Source of the DNA: Sphingosinicella sp. BN140058
GTDB lineage: Bacteria; Pseudomonadota; Alphaproteobacteria; Sphingomonadales; Sphingomonadaceae
Length of the DNA: 64,000 bases
NCBI RefSeq assembly: GCF_004135585.1
Contig: NZ_CP035501.1
Coordinates: 3,729,501-3,793,500 of the forward strand
Reading direction: 5' to 3'
Positions within the stretch are counted from its first letter, which is position 1. Every line of letters starts with the position of its first letter. The notes beneath the pieces are model-generated. The model made no database searches, was not told where the DNA came from, and worked only from the letters and a program-made list of their open reading frames with translations. The translations under genes and the position numbers were made by a program. Positions 1 to 8,179 of the stretch are shown one piece after another.

Positions 1-99
1 AAGGACATGCCGGACAGCGGCCTCGTGTTCGAGCGGCGCGGCCTCGGCTGGAAACTGGTCGGCATCGATCTGCCGCCGACGAGAGCGCCGCGCGCTTAA
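1..99 (+). CDS. 3' end of a gene cut by the window edge, possibly DUF2939 family
   Basis: The first 32 codons read in frame to a TAA at 97-99. The tail contains LVFERRGLGWKLVGIDLP, which resembles the conserved C-terminus of DUF2939 proteins, small membrane-anchored proteins of unknown function. The start and most of the protein lie outside the window, so the family call rests on about 20 residues. Its stop codon overlaps by three bases the stop codon of the convergent LysR gene. Confidence 0.45.
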   Translation, partial: KDMPDSGLVFERRGLGWKLVGIDLPPTRAPRA

Positions 100-965
100 G
101 CCGTCGCGGCCTCGGCGATCCAGTCGCGGAACGAATCCATCGCCAGGGTCGGGCGGCGCGACTTCAGCCAGGTGAGCCAATAGGCGCCGGCCGATGCGCC
201 CGCCGCGAACGGCTGGACGATTGCGCCATCGCCGAGCAGGCGGGTAAACATTGCCGGCGGGGCCAGGGCGACGCCCAGGCCTTGCGCCGCCGCGTCGACC
301 ATCGCGAGCGAGGAGTCGAACACCGGGCCGCGCACGGGCGGCGCTTCGATGCCGGCAGCGGCGAACCAGCGCGTCCATTCGTCGCTGCGATAGGAGCGGA
401 GAAGCGTGGCGCGCAGCAGATCGGCCGGAGCCGACAGGCGAGCGGCGATGGACGGCGTGCACAAGGGCGCGAACGGTGCCTCCATTAGCTTTACCGCCTC
501 GGTGCCGTGCCAGGCGCCGTCGCCGAAGCGGATCACGAAATCGAGCCCCTCCGCCGCGATGTCCACCCGATTGTTGTTGGTGAACAGGCGCAGGTCGAGC
601 GCCGGGCAGGCTTCGGCAAGGGCCGGCAGGCGCGGGATCAGCCAGCCGGTGGCGAAGGTGCTGACCGCGCCGACGGTGAGGACTTCGCGGGCGCGGCCTT
701 CGCCGACATGTTCGAGCGCGTCGGCGATCCGGTCGAAGCTGTCGACCAGAGTCGGCAGCAGCGCCAGACCTTCATCGGTGAGTGCCAGGCCGCGCGGCAG
801 CCGGCGGAAGAGCTTGTGTCCCAGTTTCTCTTCGAGCCCCTTCACCTGATGGCTGATCGCGGCCTGGGTGACGCAGAGCTCGATCGCGGCGAGGGTGAAG
901 GACAGGTGACGCGCCGAAGCTTCGAAGGCGCGAAGGGCATTGAGGGGCAGATGTGGACGAACCAT
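96..965 (-). CDS. LysR-family transcriptional regulator (GcvA-like)
   Basis: A 289-residue regulator. The N-terminal winged helix-turn-helix (about residues 5-65) carries LNALRAFEASARHLSFT and VTQAAISHQVKGLEEKLG, the pattern of the GcvA/AmpR branch of LysR. The rest is the usual periplasmic-binding-protein-like effector domain, and the length is normal. I chose the ATG at 965 over an in-frame TTG six bases upstream; neither has a strong ribosome binding site. No divergent partner is adjacent on the left because the gene there is convergent, so its target is unknown. It may act only on distant genes. Confidence 0.85.
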   Translation of the reverse strand: MVRPHLPLNALRAFEASARHLSFTLAAIELCVTQAAISHQVKGLEEKLGHKLFRRLPRGLALTDEGLALLPTLVDSFDRIADALEHVGEGRAREVLTVGAVSTFATGWLIPRLPALAEACPALDLRLFTNNNRVDIAAEGLDFVIRFGDGAWHGTEAVKLMEAPFAPLCTPSIAARLSAPADLLRATLLRSYRSDEWTRWFAAAGIEAPPVRGPVFDSSLAMVDAAAQGLGVALAPPAMFTRLLGDGAIVQPFAAGASAGAYWLTWLKSRRPTLAMDSFRDWIAEAATA

Positions 966-1009
966 GCGCAATGGCTATCGATATCCGCGGCGGAGCGGAA
1001 GCGTCCGGC

Positions 1010-1807
1010 TCAGAAGCGTTTGGCGACGTTCAGATAGAGTTGCAGGTCGGCGGTATCGTGGTTGAGGCCGAGATTGGCACCGGCGCCGAATTGCAGCGAC
1101 TCGCCGTGCATCATCGCCAGCGAGAAGCCGGCCAGCATTTCGGTCGTTTTCTGCTCGTCGTCGCGCTCGGCGGAGAGCTCCGCCGCACCGCTGAGGGTTT
1201 CGGTCAACGACGCTTCGAGGCCGACGATGCCGCTATAGGCGAGATGGTGGCCGCTGCCGCCCTCGTCGGCGGCGTCGTCGATCTCGGCGGTGATGCCGAG
1301 CGAAAGCGTGCCGCCGAGTTCATAGCTGGCCGGCACCAGCAAGCCGGCGGTCCAGTCGCCCGCGCCGATTGCCGATCCGCCGGTCGGCAGCGTGATCGTC
1401 GGCATCAGCGCGATCGAAAAACCCGAGCCATCGGGGTTGGCGAGGTTCTGGCGCAGGGCAAGTCGCACGTCGCCGCTGCCGTCGGTCTTGCGGATGGTGC
1501 CGTCGGCATTGCGCTGGCGGACATGGCCGTAGGCCGTCCACCCGAACTGCACCTCCAGGCTCTCGGTGACCCCGTAGCGAAGCAGGGTGTCGCCGGCGAG
1601 AATAATGTCCTCGCGGCTGCGGGCGTCGCGATTGCGGGTCCAGTCGACGGTCCCGACTTCGAGCGCGACATGGCCCTTGTCGATCGTGCAGGCCGGCGTG
1701 CCGAGTCCCGGCGCGTCGACGCAGAAATCGCGCAGCGTCTCGGCATCGGCGGGAGCGGCGGCGGCGCAGGCGACGCCGAGCAGGATCAGGGGCAGGAGGC
1801 GGTTCAT
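1010..1807 (-). CDS. Outer-membrane protein resembling the MetA-pathway-of-phenol-degradation transporter family
   Basis: A 265-residue protein starting MNRLLPLILLGVACAAAA, a clear signal peptide. The mature part has alternating short beta strands, with repeated patterns such as LEVQFGWTAYG and LQFGAGANLGLN. It ends in the aromatic residue of LNVAKRF, as expected for an outer-membrane beta-barrel. The family (PF13557-like) is common in proteobacteria and its role is poorly defined. I chose the ATG at 1807 because it places the signal peptide at the N-terminus; a longer reading starts ten residues upstream. It lies alone between the LysR gene and the metallo-beta-lactamase. Confidence 0.7.
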   Translation of the reverse strand: MNRLLPLILLGVACAAAAPADAETLRDFCVDAPGLGTPACTIDKGHVALEVGTVDWTRNRDARSREDIILAGDTLLRYGVTESLEVQFGWTAYGHVRQRNADGTIRKTDGSGDVRLALRQNLANPDGSGFSIALMPTITLPTGGSAIGAGDWTAGLLVPASYELGGTLSLGITAEIDDAADEGGSGHHLAYSGIVGLEASLTETLSGAAELSAERDDEQKTTEMLAGFSLAMMHGESLQFGAGANLGLNHDTADLQLYLNVAKRF

Positions 1808-1959
1808 CGGAGCCTTATAGAGACAATGCGGCGGCAAGGCGCCTCGAATGCACGTGCGCGCGACGCATTACTTCTTCTCACGGCTGCAGCGACGGAAGAT
1901 CCTTTGCCGGACCGGCGGGCGACGCGGCATCACGCCGGAAACCTTGAAGGGGAGTGACG

Positions 1960-2814
1960 ATGCGAAACATGATCCTGGCTTTGGTGCTGCTCGGGAGCGG
2001 CATGTCGACCGCGGCGTCGGCACAGGGCAGCCGACAGCGGGTCGAATGGAATCGGCCGATGGCGCCGTTCCGGATCGCCGGCAATGTTCATTATGTCGGC
2101 ACCAAGGGGCTAGGCGCCTATCTGATCACCGATCCGAAGGGCCATGTGCTGATCGACGGCGGCCTTCCGGAGAGTGCTCCGCTGATCGCCGCCAATATCC
2201 GCGCACTCGGCTTCGATCTGCGCGACGTCAGATATCTGCTGATCAACCACGCGCATTTCGATCATTCCGGGGGTCTTGCCGAACTGAAGCGGCTGTCCGG
2301 CGCTAGGCTCGTCGCCAGTGCCGGCGATCGTGCCGATCTCGAGAGCGGGCAGGTCGCCGGGCGTCCGGAGCTGCCGTCGGCGCCCCCGGTCAAGGTCGAT
2401 CGAGTCGTCGGCGATGGCGAACAGCTTCGCCTTGGTGCTACCGTGCTGACTGCCAACCTGACGCCGGGCCACACGCGCGGCTGCACGAGCTGGTCGATGC
2501 GAACCGACGCCGGAACGATCCTGTTCGCCTGCAGTCTCACCGTCGCCGGGCAGAATCTGATCGACGATCCCGTCTACCCGAATGCGGCCGACGATTTTCG
2601 CGCCACCTACGCGAAGCTGAAGGGCATGAAGGCCGACATCTTCGTCAACTTCCATCCCGAATTCTTCGATCTGGAAGGCAAGCGTGCCCGCCAGCAGGCG
2701 GGTGACGGTGATGCCTTCGTCGATCCCGGTGCGCTCCAGCGCCAGATCGCAAGCGCCGAACGCGGCTTCGAAAAGGAACTCGCCGCCCAGCGCGCTCAGC
2801 GCACCAGCCGGTAG
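1960..2814 (+). CDS. Subclass B3 metallo-beta-lactamase
   Basis: A 284-residue secreted protein: signal peptide ending near ASAQG, then the metallo-beta-lactamase fold. The zinc ligands of subclass B3 are all visible: HAHFDH (residues 97-102, giving H116, H118, D120 and H121 in standard numbering), the histidine of TPGHTRGCTSW (H196) and the histidine of VNFHPEFFDLEGK (H263). Position 221 lies in ACSLTV, as in B3 enzymes that lack a cysteine ligand there. I chose the ATG at 1960 because AAGGGGAG ends five bases before it; a GTG at 1954 is in frame. It is predicted to hydrolyse beta-lactams in the periplasm, although some B3-like proteins act on other substrates. The 3' end overlaps the convergent PD40 gene by 19 bases. 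Confidence 0.88.
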   Translation: MRNMILALVLLGSGMSTAASAQGSRQRVEWNRPMAPFRIAGNVHYVGTKGLGAYLITDPKGHVLIDGGLPESAPLIAANIRALGFDLRDVRYLLINHAHFDHSGGLAELKRLSGARLVASAGDRADLESGQVAGRPELPSAPPVKVDRVVGDGEQLRLGATVLTANLTPGHTRGCTSWSMRTDAGTILFACSLTVAGQNLIDDPVYPNAADDFRATYAKLKGMKADIFVNFHPEFFDLEGKRARQQAGDGDAFVDPGALQRQIASAERGFEKELAAQRAQRTSR

Positions 2815-4325
2815 CTGACGAAGGCGATCTGCTTGCCGTCGGGGGACCAGGAGGGCACGTTGATCGTGCCCTGACCGCCGAACAATGTGGTCAGCACCCG
2901 CGGTGGCGCGCTGCCGTCCACGGGCATGATGCGCAGCACGACGTCGCGATTAGGCGGGTGGTCGCCGAGCTCGACGTCGAGGCCGAAGGAGATGAAGACG
3001 ATCCATTTCCCGTCGGGGGATAAATGCGGGAACCAGTCGCGCCACGCCGGATCCCTAGTCACTGGCTGCGGATTGCCGCCGTCGGCATCGATCCGCCAGA
3101 TCTGCATCGCGCCGGACCGCGCCGAGTTGAAATAGATGTGGCGCCCATCGGGGGAATATTCGGGTCCGTCGTCAAGCCCCTTGGCATCGGTCAGCCGCCG
3201 TTCGGGCCCGCCGGCGAGGTCCCGGGCGTAGATGTCGAAGTCGTTCGTGTCCGGCCGTGTCGCCGTATAGGCGATGGTACGTCCGTCGGGAGACCAGCCG
3301 TGCCAGTAGGACGGAGTCGAAGGGTGGCTCGCAACCAGACGCGGCGCCTTCGATCCGCCGACCGGAAGCACGTAGATGCGGGAATGATCGTCCGCCTCCG
3401 ACTGATCGGAAATGGCGAGCATCGTGCCGTCGGGCGACAAGCCGTGGTCATTGTTGTTCTTGCGCTGCGGCCCGGTCTCGATCGGCGCCGGTTCGCCGCC
3501 GGTCGGCGGAATGCGATAGAGCAGACCCTTGCTGTTGTAGATCAGCCACTTGCCGTCGCGAGTCCAGTTCGGCGCTTCGATCTTGCCGTCGAAATGGTGG
3601 ACGACCCGCCGGCCTTCGGCACCGGTCAGGTCCATGATCTCAAGCGTGCTCTCGACCGCGGCCGGATAGCCGGTGTCGGGCACGTGGGCGAGCTTCGGCA
3701 CGTGCAGCGTGACGTTGGTGAAGGACGCGGTCTCGGTGACCTTGTCGTCATGGGCGGATACGGCGAGGCCGGCGAGATAGGGTTCGGCGAAGCGGATCCG
3801 GTAATTGCCGCCGCCATGACGGAAGATCCCGTCCGGTCCGGCGACCGAGAAGAAGACATAGTCGCCCTCCCGCTCCAGCCGCAGGCGCCCGGCGCCGGTG
3901 ACGTTGGCGCGGATCTCGTGGGTCGGGCCGTCCTGCACGTCCCGATATTGAAGTGAGACGAGGCCGTCGCCGTGCAGCATCAGATCGGCATAAGGCGATC
4001 CCGGAGACTCGTTCTGGCGGATCATCGGACCGGCCTTGCGATGCGGATCCTTGCCCTTGCCGAGAAAGGCGACGTCCGCCTCGATGTGGAGATCGCCGGA
4101 ACGCTTGGTCCACACGTAACGGAAGGCATCGGCGCTGCCCCAGATGTTGGCACCGCCGCCGGTGATCCGAAAGGCACACGACGGCTCCCGCACTGCCGCA
4201 CCGGCCACGGCGACCCTTCCGATATCGGCCGAGCGCTCGAACGGCGCCAGACCCTGCGCCGCGGCCGCTCCGGCCGTGCCGGCGAGGAGCAGGGCGAGGC
4301 CGCCGTGCAAAAGCCTGATACGCAT
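2796..4325 (-). CDS. Secreted TolB/PD40 beta-propeller protein with N-terminal lectin-like domain
   Basis: A 509-residue protein with a signal peptide (MRIRLLHGGLALLLAGTAGA). Residues about 40-225 resemble a DUF1349/concanavalin-like beta-sandwich. Residues 240-505 contain repeated propeller blades with PD40 motifs: LSPDGTMLAI, WSPDGRTIAYT, YSPDGRHIYFN, LSPDGKWIVFI and WSPDGKQIAFV. Such proteins are usually periplasmic and bind peptides, glycans or partner proteins. The ATG at 4325 follows a good GGGGAG site. It lies 60 bases downstream of the serine hydrolase gene on the same strand, so it may be the last gene of the scavenging operon. No catalytic residues are evident. Confidence 0.8.
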   Translation of the reverse strand: MRIRLLHGGLALLLAGTAGAAAAQGLAPFERSADIGRVAVAGAAVREPSCAFRITGGGANIWGSADAFRYVWTKRSGDLHIEADVAFLGKGKDPHRKAGPMIRQNESPGSPYADLMLHGDGLVSLQYRDVQDGPTHEIRANVTGAGRLRLEREGDYVFFSVAGPDGIFRHGGGNYRIRFAEPYLAGLAVSAHDDKVTETASFTNVTLHVPKLAHVPDTGYPAAVESTLEIMDLTGAEGRRVVHHFDGKIEAPNWTRDGKWLIYNSKGLLYRIPPTGGEPAPIETGPQRKNNNDHGLSPDGTMLAISDQSEADDHSRIYVLPVGGSKAPRLVASHPSTPSYWHGWSPDGRTIAYTATRPDTNDFDIYARDLAGGPERRLTDAKGLDDGPEYSPDGRHIYFNSARSGAMQIWRIDADGGNPQPVTRDPAWRDWFPHLSPDGKWIVFISFGLDVELGDHPPNRDVVLRIMPVDGSAPPRVLTTLFGGQGTINVPSWSPDGKQIAFVSYRLVR

Positions 4326-4385
4326 CTCGTCTCCCCTGCCTTTGCTCGGCACGCTAACGGCGATCGCTAGCGGAGGCGAGTGGGA

Positions 4386-5948
4386 TCAGGGCGCCGGCGT
4401 GAAGTTGAGGTCGCGATAATCGTAGCTGAAGTCGGCGATCGGAGAGACCGGCTGCATCGTGATCCGAGCCACCTTGCCCTCGGCGTCGAGGGCGAAGGTG
4501 ACGTAAGCGGGCTCGACCACCGGATCGTTGAAGCGCGTCTTGAACGTGTCGTACTGATGATGCTCGAGCGTCGCCGCGAGCCCCGGCCAGTGCGGGAAAT
4601 CGATGGCGAGCTTGCCGTCCTGCTCGCGGATCCTGATCGTGCCGAACCAGGGATCCTGATAGGCGCCCGCATAAGCGGAGAGCGGCAACGACGGCCCGAC
4701 CTTCGCCGGCTGCGCCGCCGGCGTCTGCAGGAAGGCGATCGCCTCCTTCTGGCGGGCGTCGAGAAAGGCAGTGAACGCCTCCGGCCATTTGCCGCGAGGG
4801 CGGCCGAGATAATGGTCGAGCAGCTCGTAGGTGAGGCCGGCGAGCATGCCCGATTCCTCGCTGTTCATCATGATCGAGAAGCCGACATTCTTCTCGGGGA
4901 TCAGCACCACCTGGGTGATCGATCCGAACACGCCGCCGCCATGAAGGACGATCTTGGCGCCGTGATAGTCGCGCACGTTCCAGCCGAGCGCATAGGTGCT
5001 GAAATTCGCCTGCGTCTGCCGGATCGGCTCGGGCCAGGGGCTGATCGGCATCAGCACCTGCGGAGTCCACATCTCCTTGGCCTGCACGTCGCTGAACAGG
5101 CGCGCCTCGCCGGGAAGGTCGCCATGGGCAAGCTGAAGCGCCAGCCACTTGCTCATGTCGTTGGCGCTCACCGACATGCCGCCCGCCGGCGCCGCAACCG
5201 CCGGGATCACCGCTTCTGGGCCGAGCGGCTCCTGATCGCCCGAACCGCGGATCGGACCGTTAAGCCGGGCATGCGGCCGGGCGATGTTGCCGGCGGCCGC
5301 ACGTCCGGGAATGTCGACCGTGGTGCGCATCATGCCGGCCGGGCGCAGGACGTTCTGGATCATGAACTGCTCCCAGCTCGATCCGCTTACCTCCTCGATC
5401 AGCTGGCCGGCGACGACATAGAGGACGTTGTCATAGGCGTAGGCGCTGCGGAAGCTGGTCGCAGGCGGGATGAAGCGGAGTCGTCGGACGATCTCCTTGC
5501 GCGCAAGATCGCTGCGGGGCACGAACAGCAGATCGCCCGCGCCGAGGCCGAGGCCGCTGCGGTGAACGAGCAGATCGCGAATGGTGAACTCCCGCGTCAC
5601 CCAGGGATCCCACAGCCGGAAATCGGGCATGTGGTCGATCACCTTGTCGTCCCACTTGATTTTGCCTTGGTCGACGAGGATCGCGAGCGCCGCGGCGGTG
5701 AAGGCCTTGCCGGTCGATCCAGTGAAGAACAGAGTGTCGGCGTCGACCGGTTTGGGTGCGCTGAGATCGGTCACGCCGAAGCCGCGTGCGAAGGTGGTGC
5801 GCCCGTTCTCGACGATGGCGACGACCGCGCCTGGCGTGCCCGAGCTTTTGCGCAAGGCTTCGACCCTTCTCGCGAAATCGGCCGGCGGCGCCGCGGCTGC
5901 GGGTGCGGGGACGAGCAGGACGAGACACAAAGCAAGCGTGCGGATCAT
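4386..5948 (-). CDS. Secreted serine hydrolase, beta-lactamase/penicillin-binding fold (class C-like)
   Basis: A 520-residue protein with a signal peptide (MIRTLALCLVLLVPAPAAAA). Active-site motifs of the serine beta-lactamase/D-aminopeptidase superfamily are present: S78-T-G-K81 (SxxK), Y172-D-N174 (YxN) and HGGG in place of KTG. A C-terminal domain of about 110 residues follows. The ATG overlaps the TGA of the permease gene by one base (TGATG) and has GGAGG upstream, which indicates translational coupling. Beside a D-amino-acid acetyltransferase and an epimerase, a role in releasing amino acids or peptides containing D-residues in the periplasm is an inference. An esterase or true beta-lactamase activity is also possible. 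Confidence 0.85.
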   Translation of the reverse strand: MIRTLALCLVLLVPAPAAAAPPADFARRVEALRKSSGTPGAVVAIVENGRTTFARGFGVTDLSAPKPVDADTLFFTGSTGKAFTAAALAILVDQGKIKWDDKVIDHMPDFRLWDPWVTREFTIRDLLVHRSGLGLGAGDLLFVPRSDLARKEIVRRLRFIPPATSFRSAYAYDNVLYVVAGQLIEEVSGSSWEQFMIQNVLRPAGMMRTTVDIPGRAAAGNIARPHARLNGPIRGSGDQEPLGPEAVIPAVAAPAGGMSVSANDMSKWLALQLAHGDLPGEARLFSDVQAKEMWTPQVLMPISPWPEPIRQTQANFSTYALGWNVRDYHGAKIVLHGGGVFGSITQVVLIPEKNVGFSIMMNSEESGMLAGLTYELLDHYLGRPRGKWPEAFTAFLDARQKEAIAFLQTPAAQPAKVGPSLPLSAYAGAYQDPWFGTIRIREQDGKLAIDFPHWPGLAATLEHHQYDTFKTRFNDPVVEPAYVTFALDAEGKVARITMQPVSPIADFSYDYRDLNFTPAP

Positions 5949-7054
5949 CAGGACCTCCTGACCAGACGGGCGGTGCCGAGGGTGAGCAGCGGCAGGACGA
6001 AGACGGCGAGCATCAGCCAGGCGAGCGCCCGGTAGCCGCCGGCGATGAGCGAGACGAGGCCGAAGCGCCCCGCCAGCAGCATGCAGCCGGCGAGCAGGAC
6101 GAGGGCGAGGACGAGCCGGGCCTGCGCTCCGAGCGGCGTGCCCCGGCGGCGCTGCCAGACCGCGTCGATCCGCTCGTTGATCGCATGGACGGCGCTGGCG
6201 CCGCTCTCGAGCAGAGCCGAGAAGATCATCGCCTGGAAAAGGAGCTGGAAGAGCGGCAGGTTCATCCGCGCGAGCAGGAAATCGGAGGGGAGGGTGGCAC
6301 TTGCCACCTCCGGATAGAAGGCCACCATCGCGGTGAGGAACAGCAGGCCGGGCAGCATCGCCAGCGGCCCGCAGATCGCGCCAGCGATCACCGCGTCGCG
6401 ATTGCTGGTGAGGTGCCGCAGCACCGGCAGGATGACCACGGCGCCGATGATGTTGTAGCTCGCATAGGTGGCACCGCCGAGCGCCCACCCGTCCATCGGC
6501 GCGTGGACGGCGAAGCCCTCGCCGATGCGATCGCCGAAGCGGACGAAGGCGAGCAGCACGAACAGGGCGTAGATGCCGTAGAGCAGGTACGAGACCCAGG
6601 CGAACAGCCGCTCGACCGCCTTGTTGCCGAAGGTCACGAACAGGATGATCCCCGCCATCAGCACGAGCGTGCCGGCGATCGCCGGGAGGCCGAGCAGGGC
6701 CTCGCCGATCGCTCCCGCGGCAGCCCCGTAGACGGCGAGGATCAGGATCACGAAGAGGATGTAGACAGCTTCGAAGGCGACCCAGCCCGGGCCGAGCAGC
6801 GCCTTGAAGAAGCTCCCGTAATCGCGAGCGGCAGTGGCGCGGGCGAACAGGAAGGTGACGATGCAGACCAGGCTGAACAGGACGGTCGCGAGCAGCATTC
6901 CGGCAAGTGCCCCGGCGGGGCCGCTCGGAAGGAAGAATTCGGCGAGTTCCCGGCCGGTCGCATAGCCGCCACCGATCACCACCGCCTTGAAGGCGAGGCC
7001 CGGCAGCAGCCAGCGCTGGAACCGGGTCGGCGGCGCGGCGGAGCCTTCCGTCAT
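5948..7054 (-). CDS. YkvI-like inner-membrane permease
   Basis: A 368-residue hydrophobic protein with about ten predicted membrane segments. The N-terminus GLAFKAVVIGGGYATGRE matches the uncharacterised YkvI family (COG3949), related to the APC amino-acid transporters. The ATG at 7054 overlaps the TGA of dgcN in an ATGA junction. The 3' end overlaps the hydrolase start by one base, so the three genes form a tight operon. The context suggests that it moves an amino acid, plausibly D-glutamate or an N-acetyl derivative, across the inner membrane. No transport substrate is established for the family as far as I know. Confidence 0.8.
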   Translation of the reverse strand: MTEGSAAPPTRFQRWLLPGLAFKAVVIGGGYATGRELAEFFLPSGPAGALAGMLLATVLFSLVCIVTFLFARATAARDYGSFFKALLGPGWVAFEAVYILFVILILAVYGAAAGAIGEALLGLPAIAGTLVLMAGIILFVTFGNKAVERLFAWVSYLLYGIYALFVLLAFVRFGDRIGEGFAVHAPMDGWALGGATYASYNIIGAVVILPVLRHLTSNRDAVIAGAICGPLAMLPGLLFLTAMVAFYPEVASATLPSDFLLARMNLPLFQLLFQAMIFSALLESGASAVHAINERIDAVWQRRRGTPLGAQARLVLALVLLAGCMLLAGRFGLVSLIAGGYRALAWLMLAVFVLPLLTLGTARLVRRS

Positions 7055-8124
7055 GGCGCGAGGCACTGATCGAGCAGCCGCTCGAACCGCGGCCCGCCGC
7101 GCATCGGATCGGCGACTGGGAGCCCGAGTCGATCCGCCTCCCCGTCGAGCAGGATCGCGGCATCCTCGTCAGACAGCCTGGCGGTGTTGATCGTCACGCC
7201 GCCGCAGCGTATCGCCGGATTGGTGCGGCGCCCCAACGTCCGGGTCAGCGCGATCACCTCTTCCAGATCCGGCAAGGCAAATCCTGGCGTACCCAGAATG
7301 GCCGCGCGGCCAGCCTCGTGGCAGGCGATGAACATATCGGGCTGGCTGCCGTGAAGAAGCGCGAGCGAGACGCCGGCATAAGCGGGGTGGAAGAGCGAGC
7401 CCTGGCCCTCGATCACGTCCCAATGGTCAGGAGCGGCATCGGGGCTCAGCATCTCGGCCGCGCCGGCGGCGAAATCGGCGATCACCGCGTCCATCGGAAT
7501 TCCGCTGCCCGAGATCATGATCCCGGTCTGGCCGGTGGCGCGGAAATCGACGTCGAGGCCGCGCGCCCGCATACCCCGTGCGATGGCCAGCGCGCTATAC
7601 TTCTTGCCGAGGGCGCAGTCGGTGCCGACGGTCAGCAGGCGCTTGCCGCTGCGCTTGCGCCCGGTCGCGATCGGGATCGTGGCGGGCGGCGAGCGGACGT
7701 CGATCAGCCGCCGGCCGAAACGCGCAGCCGCTTCGGCGAGATCCGGCAGGCTGGCGAGGCGGACGTGCATGCCGCTGACGATGTCGAGCCCCGCCGCGAG
7801 CGCCTCGACCAGCGATGCGCGCCAGTGCGCCGGAATGACTCCGCCGCTGTTCGCGACACCGATCACCAGCGCGCGCGCACCCTTGGCGTGTGCGGCGGCG
7901 GGCCGCATGTGCGGCAGCCCGGTGCTGACCGCATCCGGCGAGCAGGCGAACTCGCCGATGCACTTGTCCCGGGCCCAGTCGCGCAGCCCGAAGGCGGTCT
8001 TGGCGAAACCCGGCTCGATCGTGTCGCCCAGGAACAGAAGGTAGGGCTGGGGAAGCGCCAGCGCGCCGAGCGCTGGGTGGACCGCGTTCCCCGGGGTCGC
8101 CGTGTCGATACGATTGTGGTTCAC
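7051..8124 (-). CDS. dgcN: DgcN-type N-acetyltransferase (DUF1611 family)
   Basis: A 357-residue protein of the DUF1611 family. It has a Rossmann-like N-terminal half and a P-loop-like segment LLTVGTDCALGKKYSALAIA near residue 155. Conserved pieces include TGQTGIMISGSGIPMDAV and VIEGQGSLFHPAY. DgcN proteins acetylate D-glutamate in the D-Glu catabolic route (DgcN then DgcA) reported from marine proteobacteria and haloarchaea. A DgcA-like epimerase gene lies in the same cluster. The start is a GTG at 8124 with AGGGAAG upstream. The gene couples to the permease by a four-base overlap. It lies 55 bases downstream of the TonB receptor and is probably cotranscribed with it. Confidence 0.8.
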   Translation of the reverse strand: MNHNRIDTATPGNAVHPALGALALPQPYLLFLGDTIEPGFAKTAFGLRDWARDKCIGEFACSPDAVSTGLPHMRPAAAHAKGARALVIGVANSGGVIPAHWRASLVEALAAGLDIVSGMHVRLASLPDLAEAAARFGRRLIDVRSPPATIPIATGRKRSGKRLLTVGTDCALGKKYSALAIARGMRARGLDVDFRATGQTGIMISGSGIPMDAVIADFAAGAAEMLSPDAAPDHWDVIEGQGSLFHPAYAGVSLALLHGSQPDMFIACHEAGRAAILGTPGFALPDLEEVIALTRTLGRRTNPAIRCGGVTINTARLSDEDAAILLDGEADRLGLPVADPMRGGPRFERLLDQCLAP

Positions 8125-8179
8125 GCGCTACTTCCCTGCCGGCGAGAGATGGACGGCCGCTGCCGCGGTGTCCCTCGGT

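Noticed and set aside
953..1957. A 334-residue plus-strand frame
   Set aside because: It is antisense to the MetA-pathway-like outer-membrane gene and shows no recognisable domain; the minus strand has a signal peptide and barrel pattern.
4386..7163. A single 925-residue minus-strand open frame
   Set aside because: Only its C-terminal 520 residues are the serine hydrolase with its own signal peptide and ribosome binding site. The upstream part is an arginine-rich shadow of the YkvI-like permease gene in another frame.
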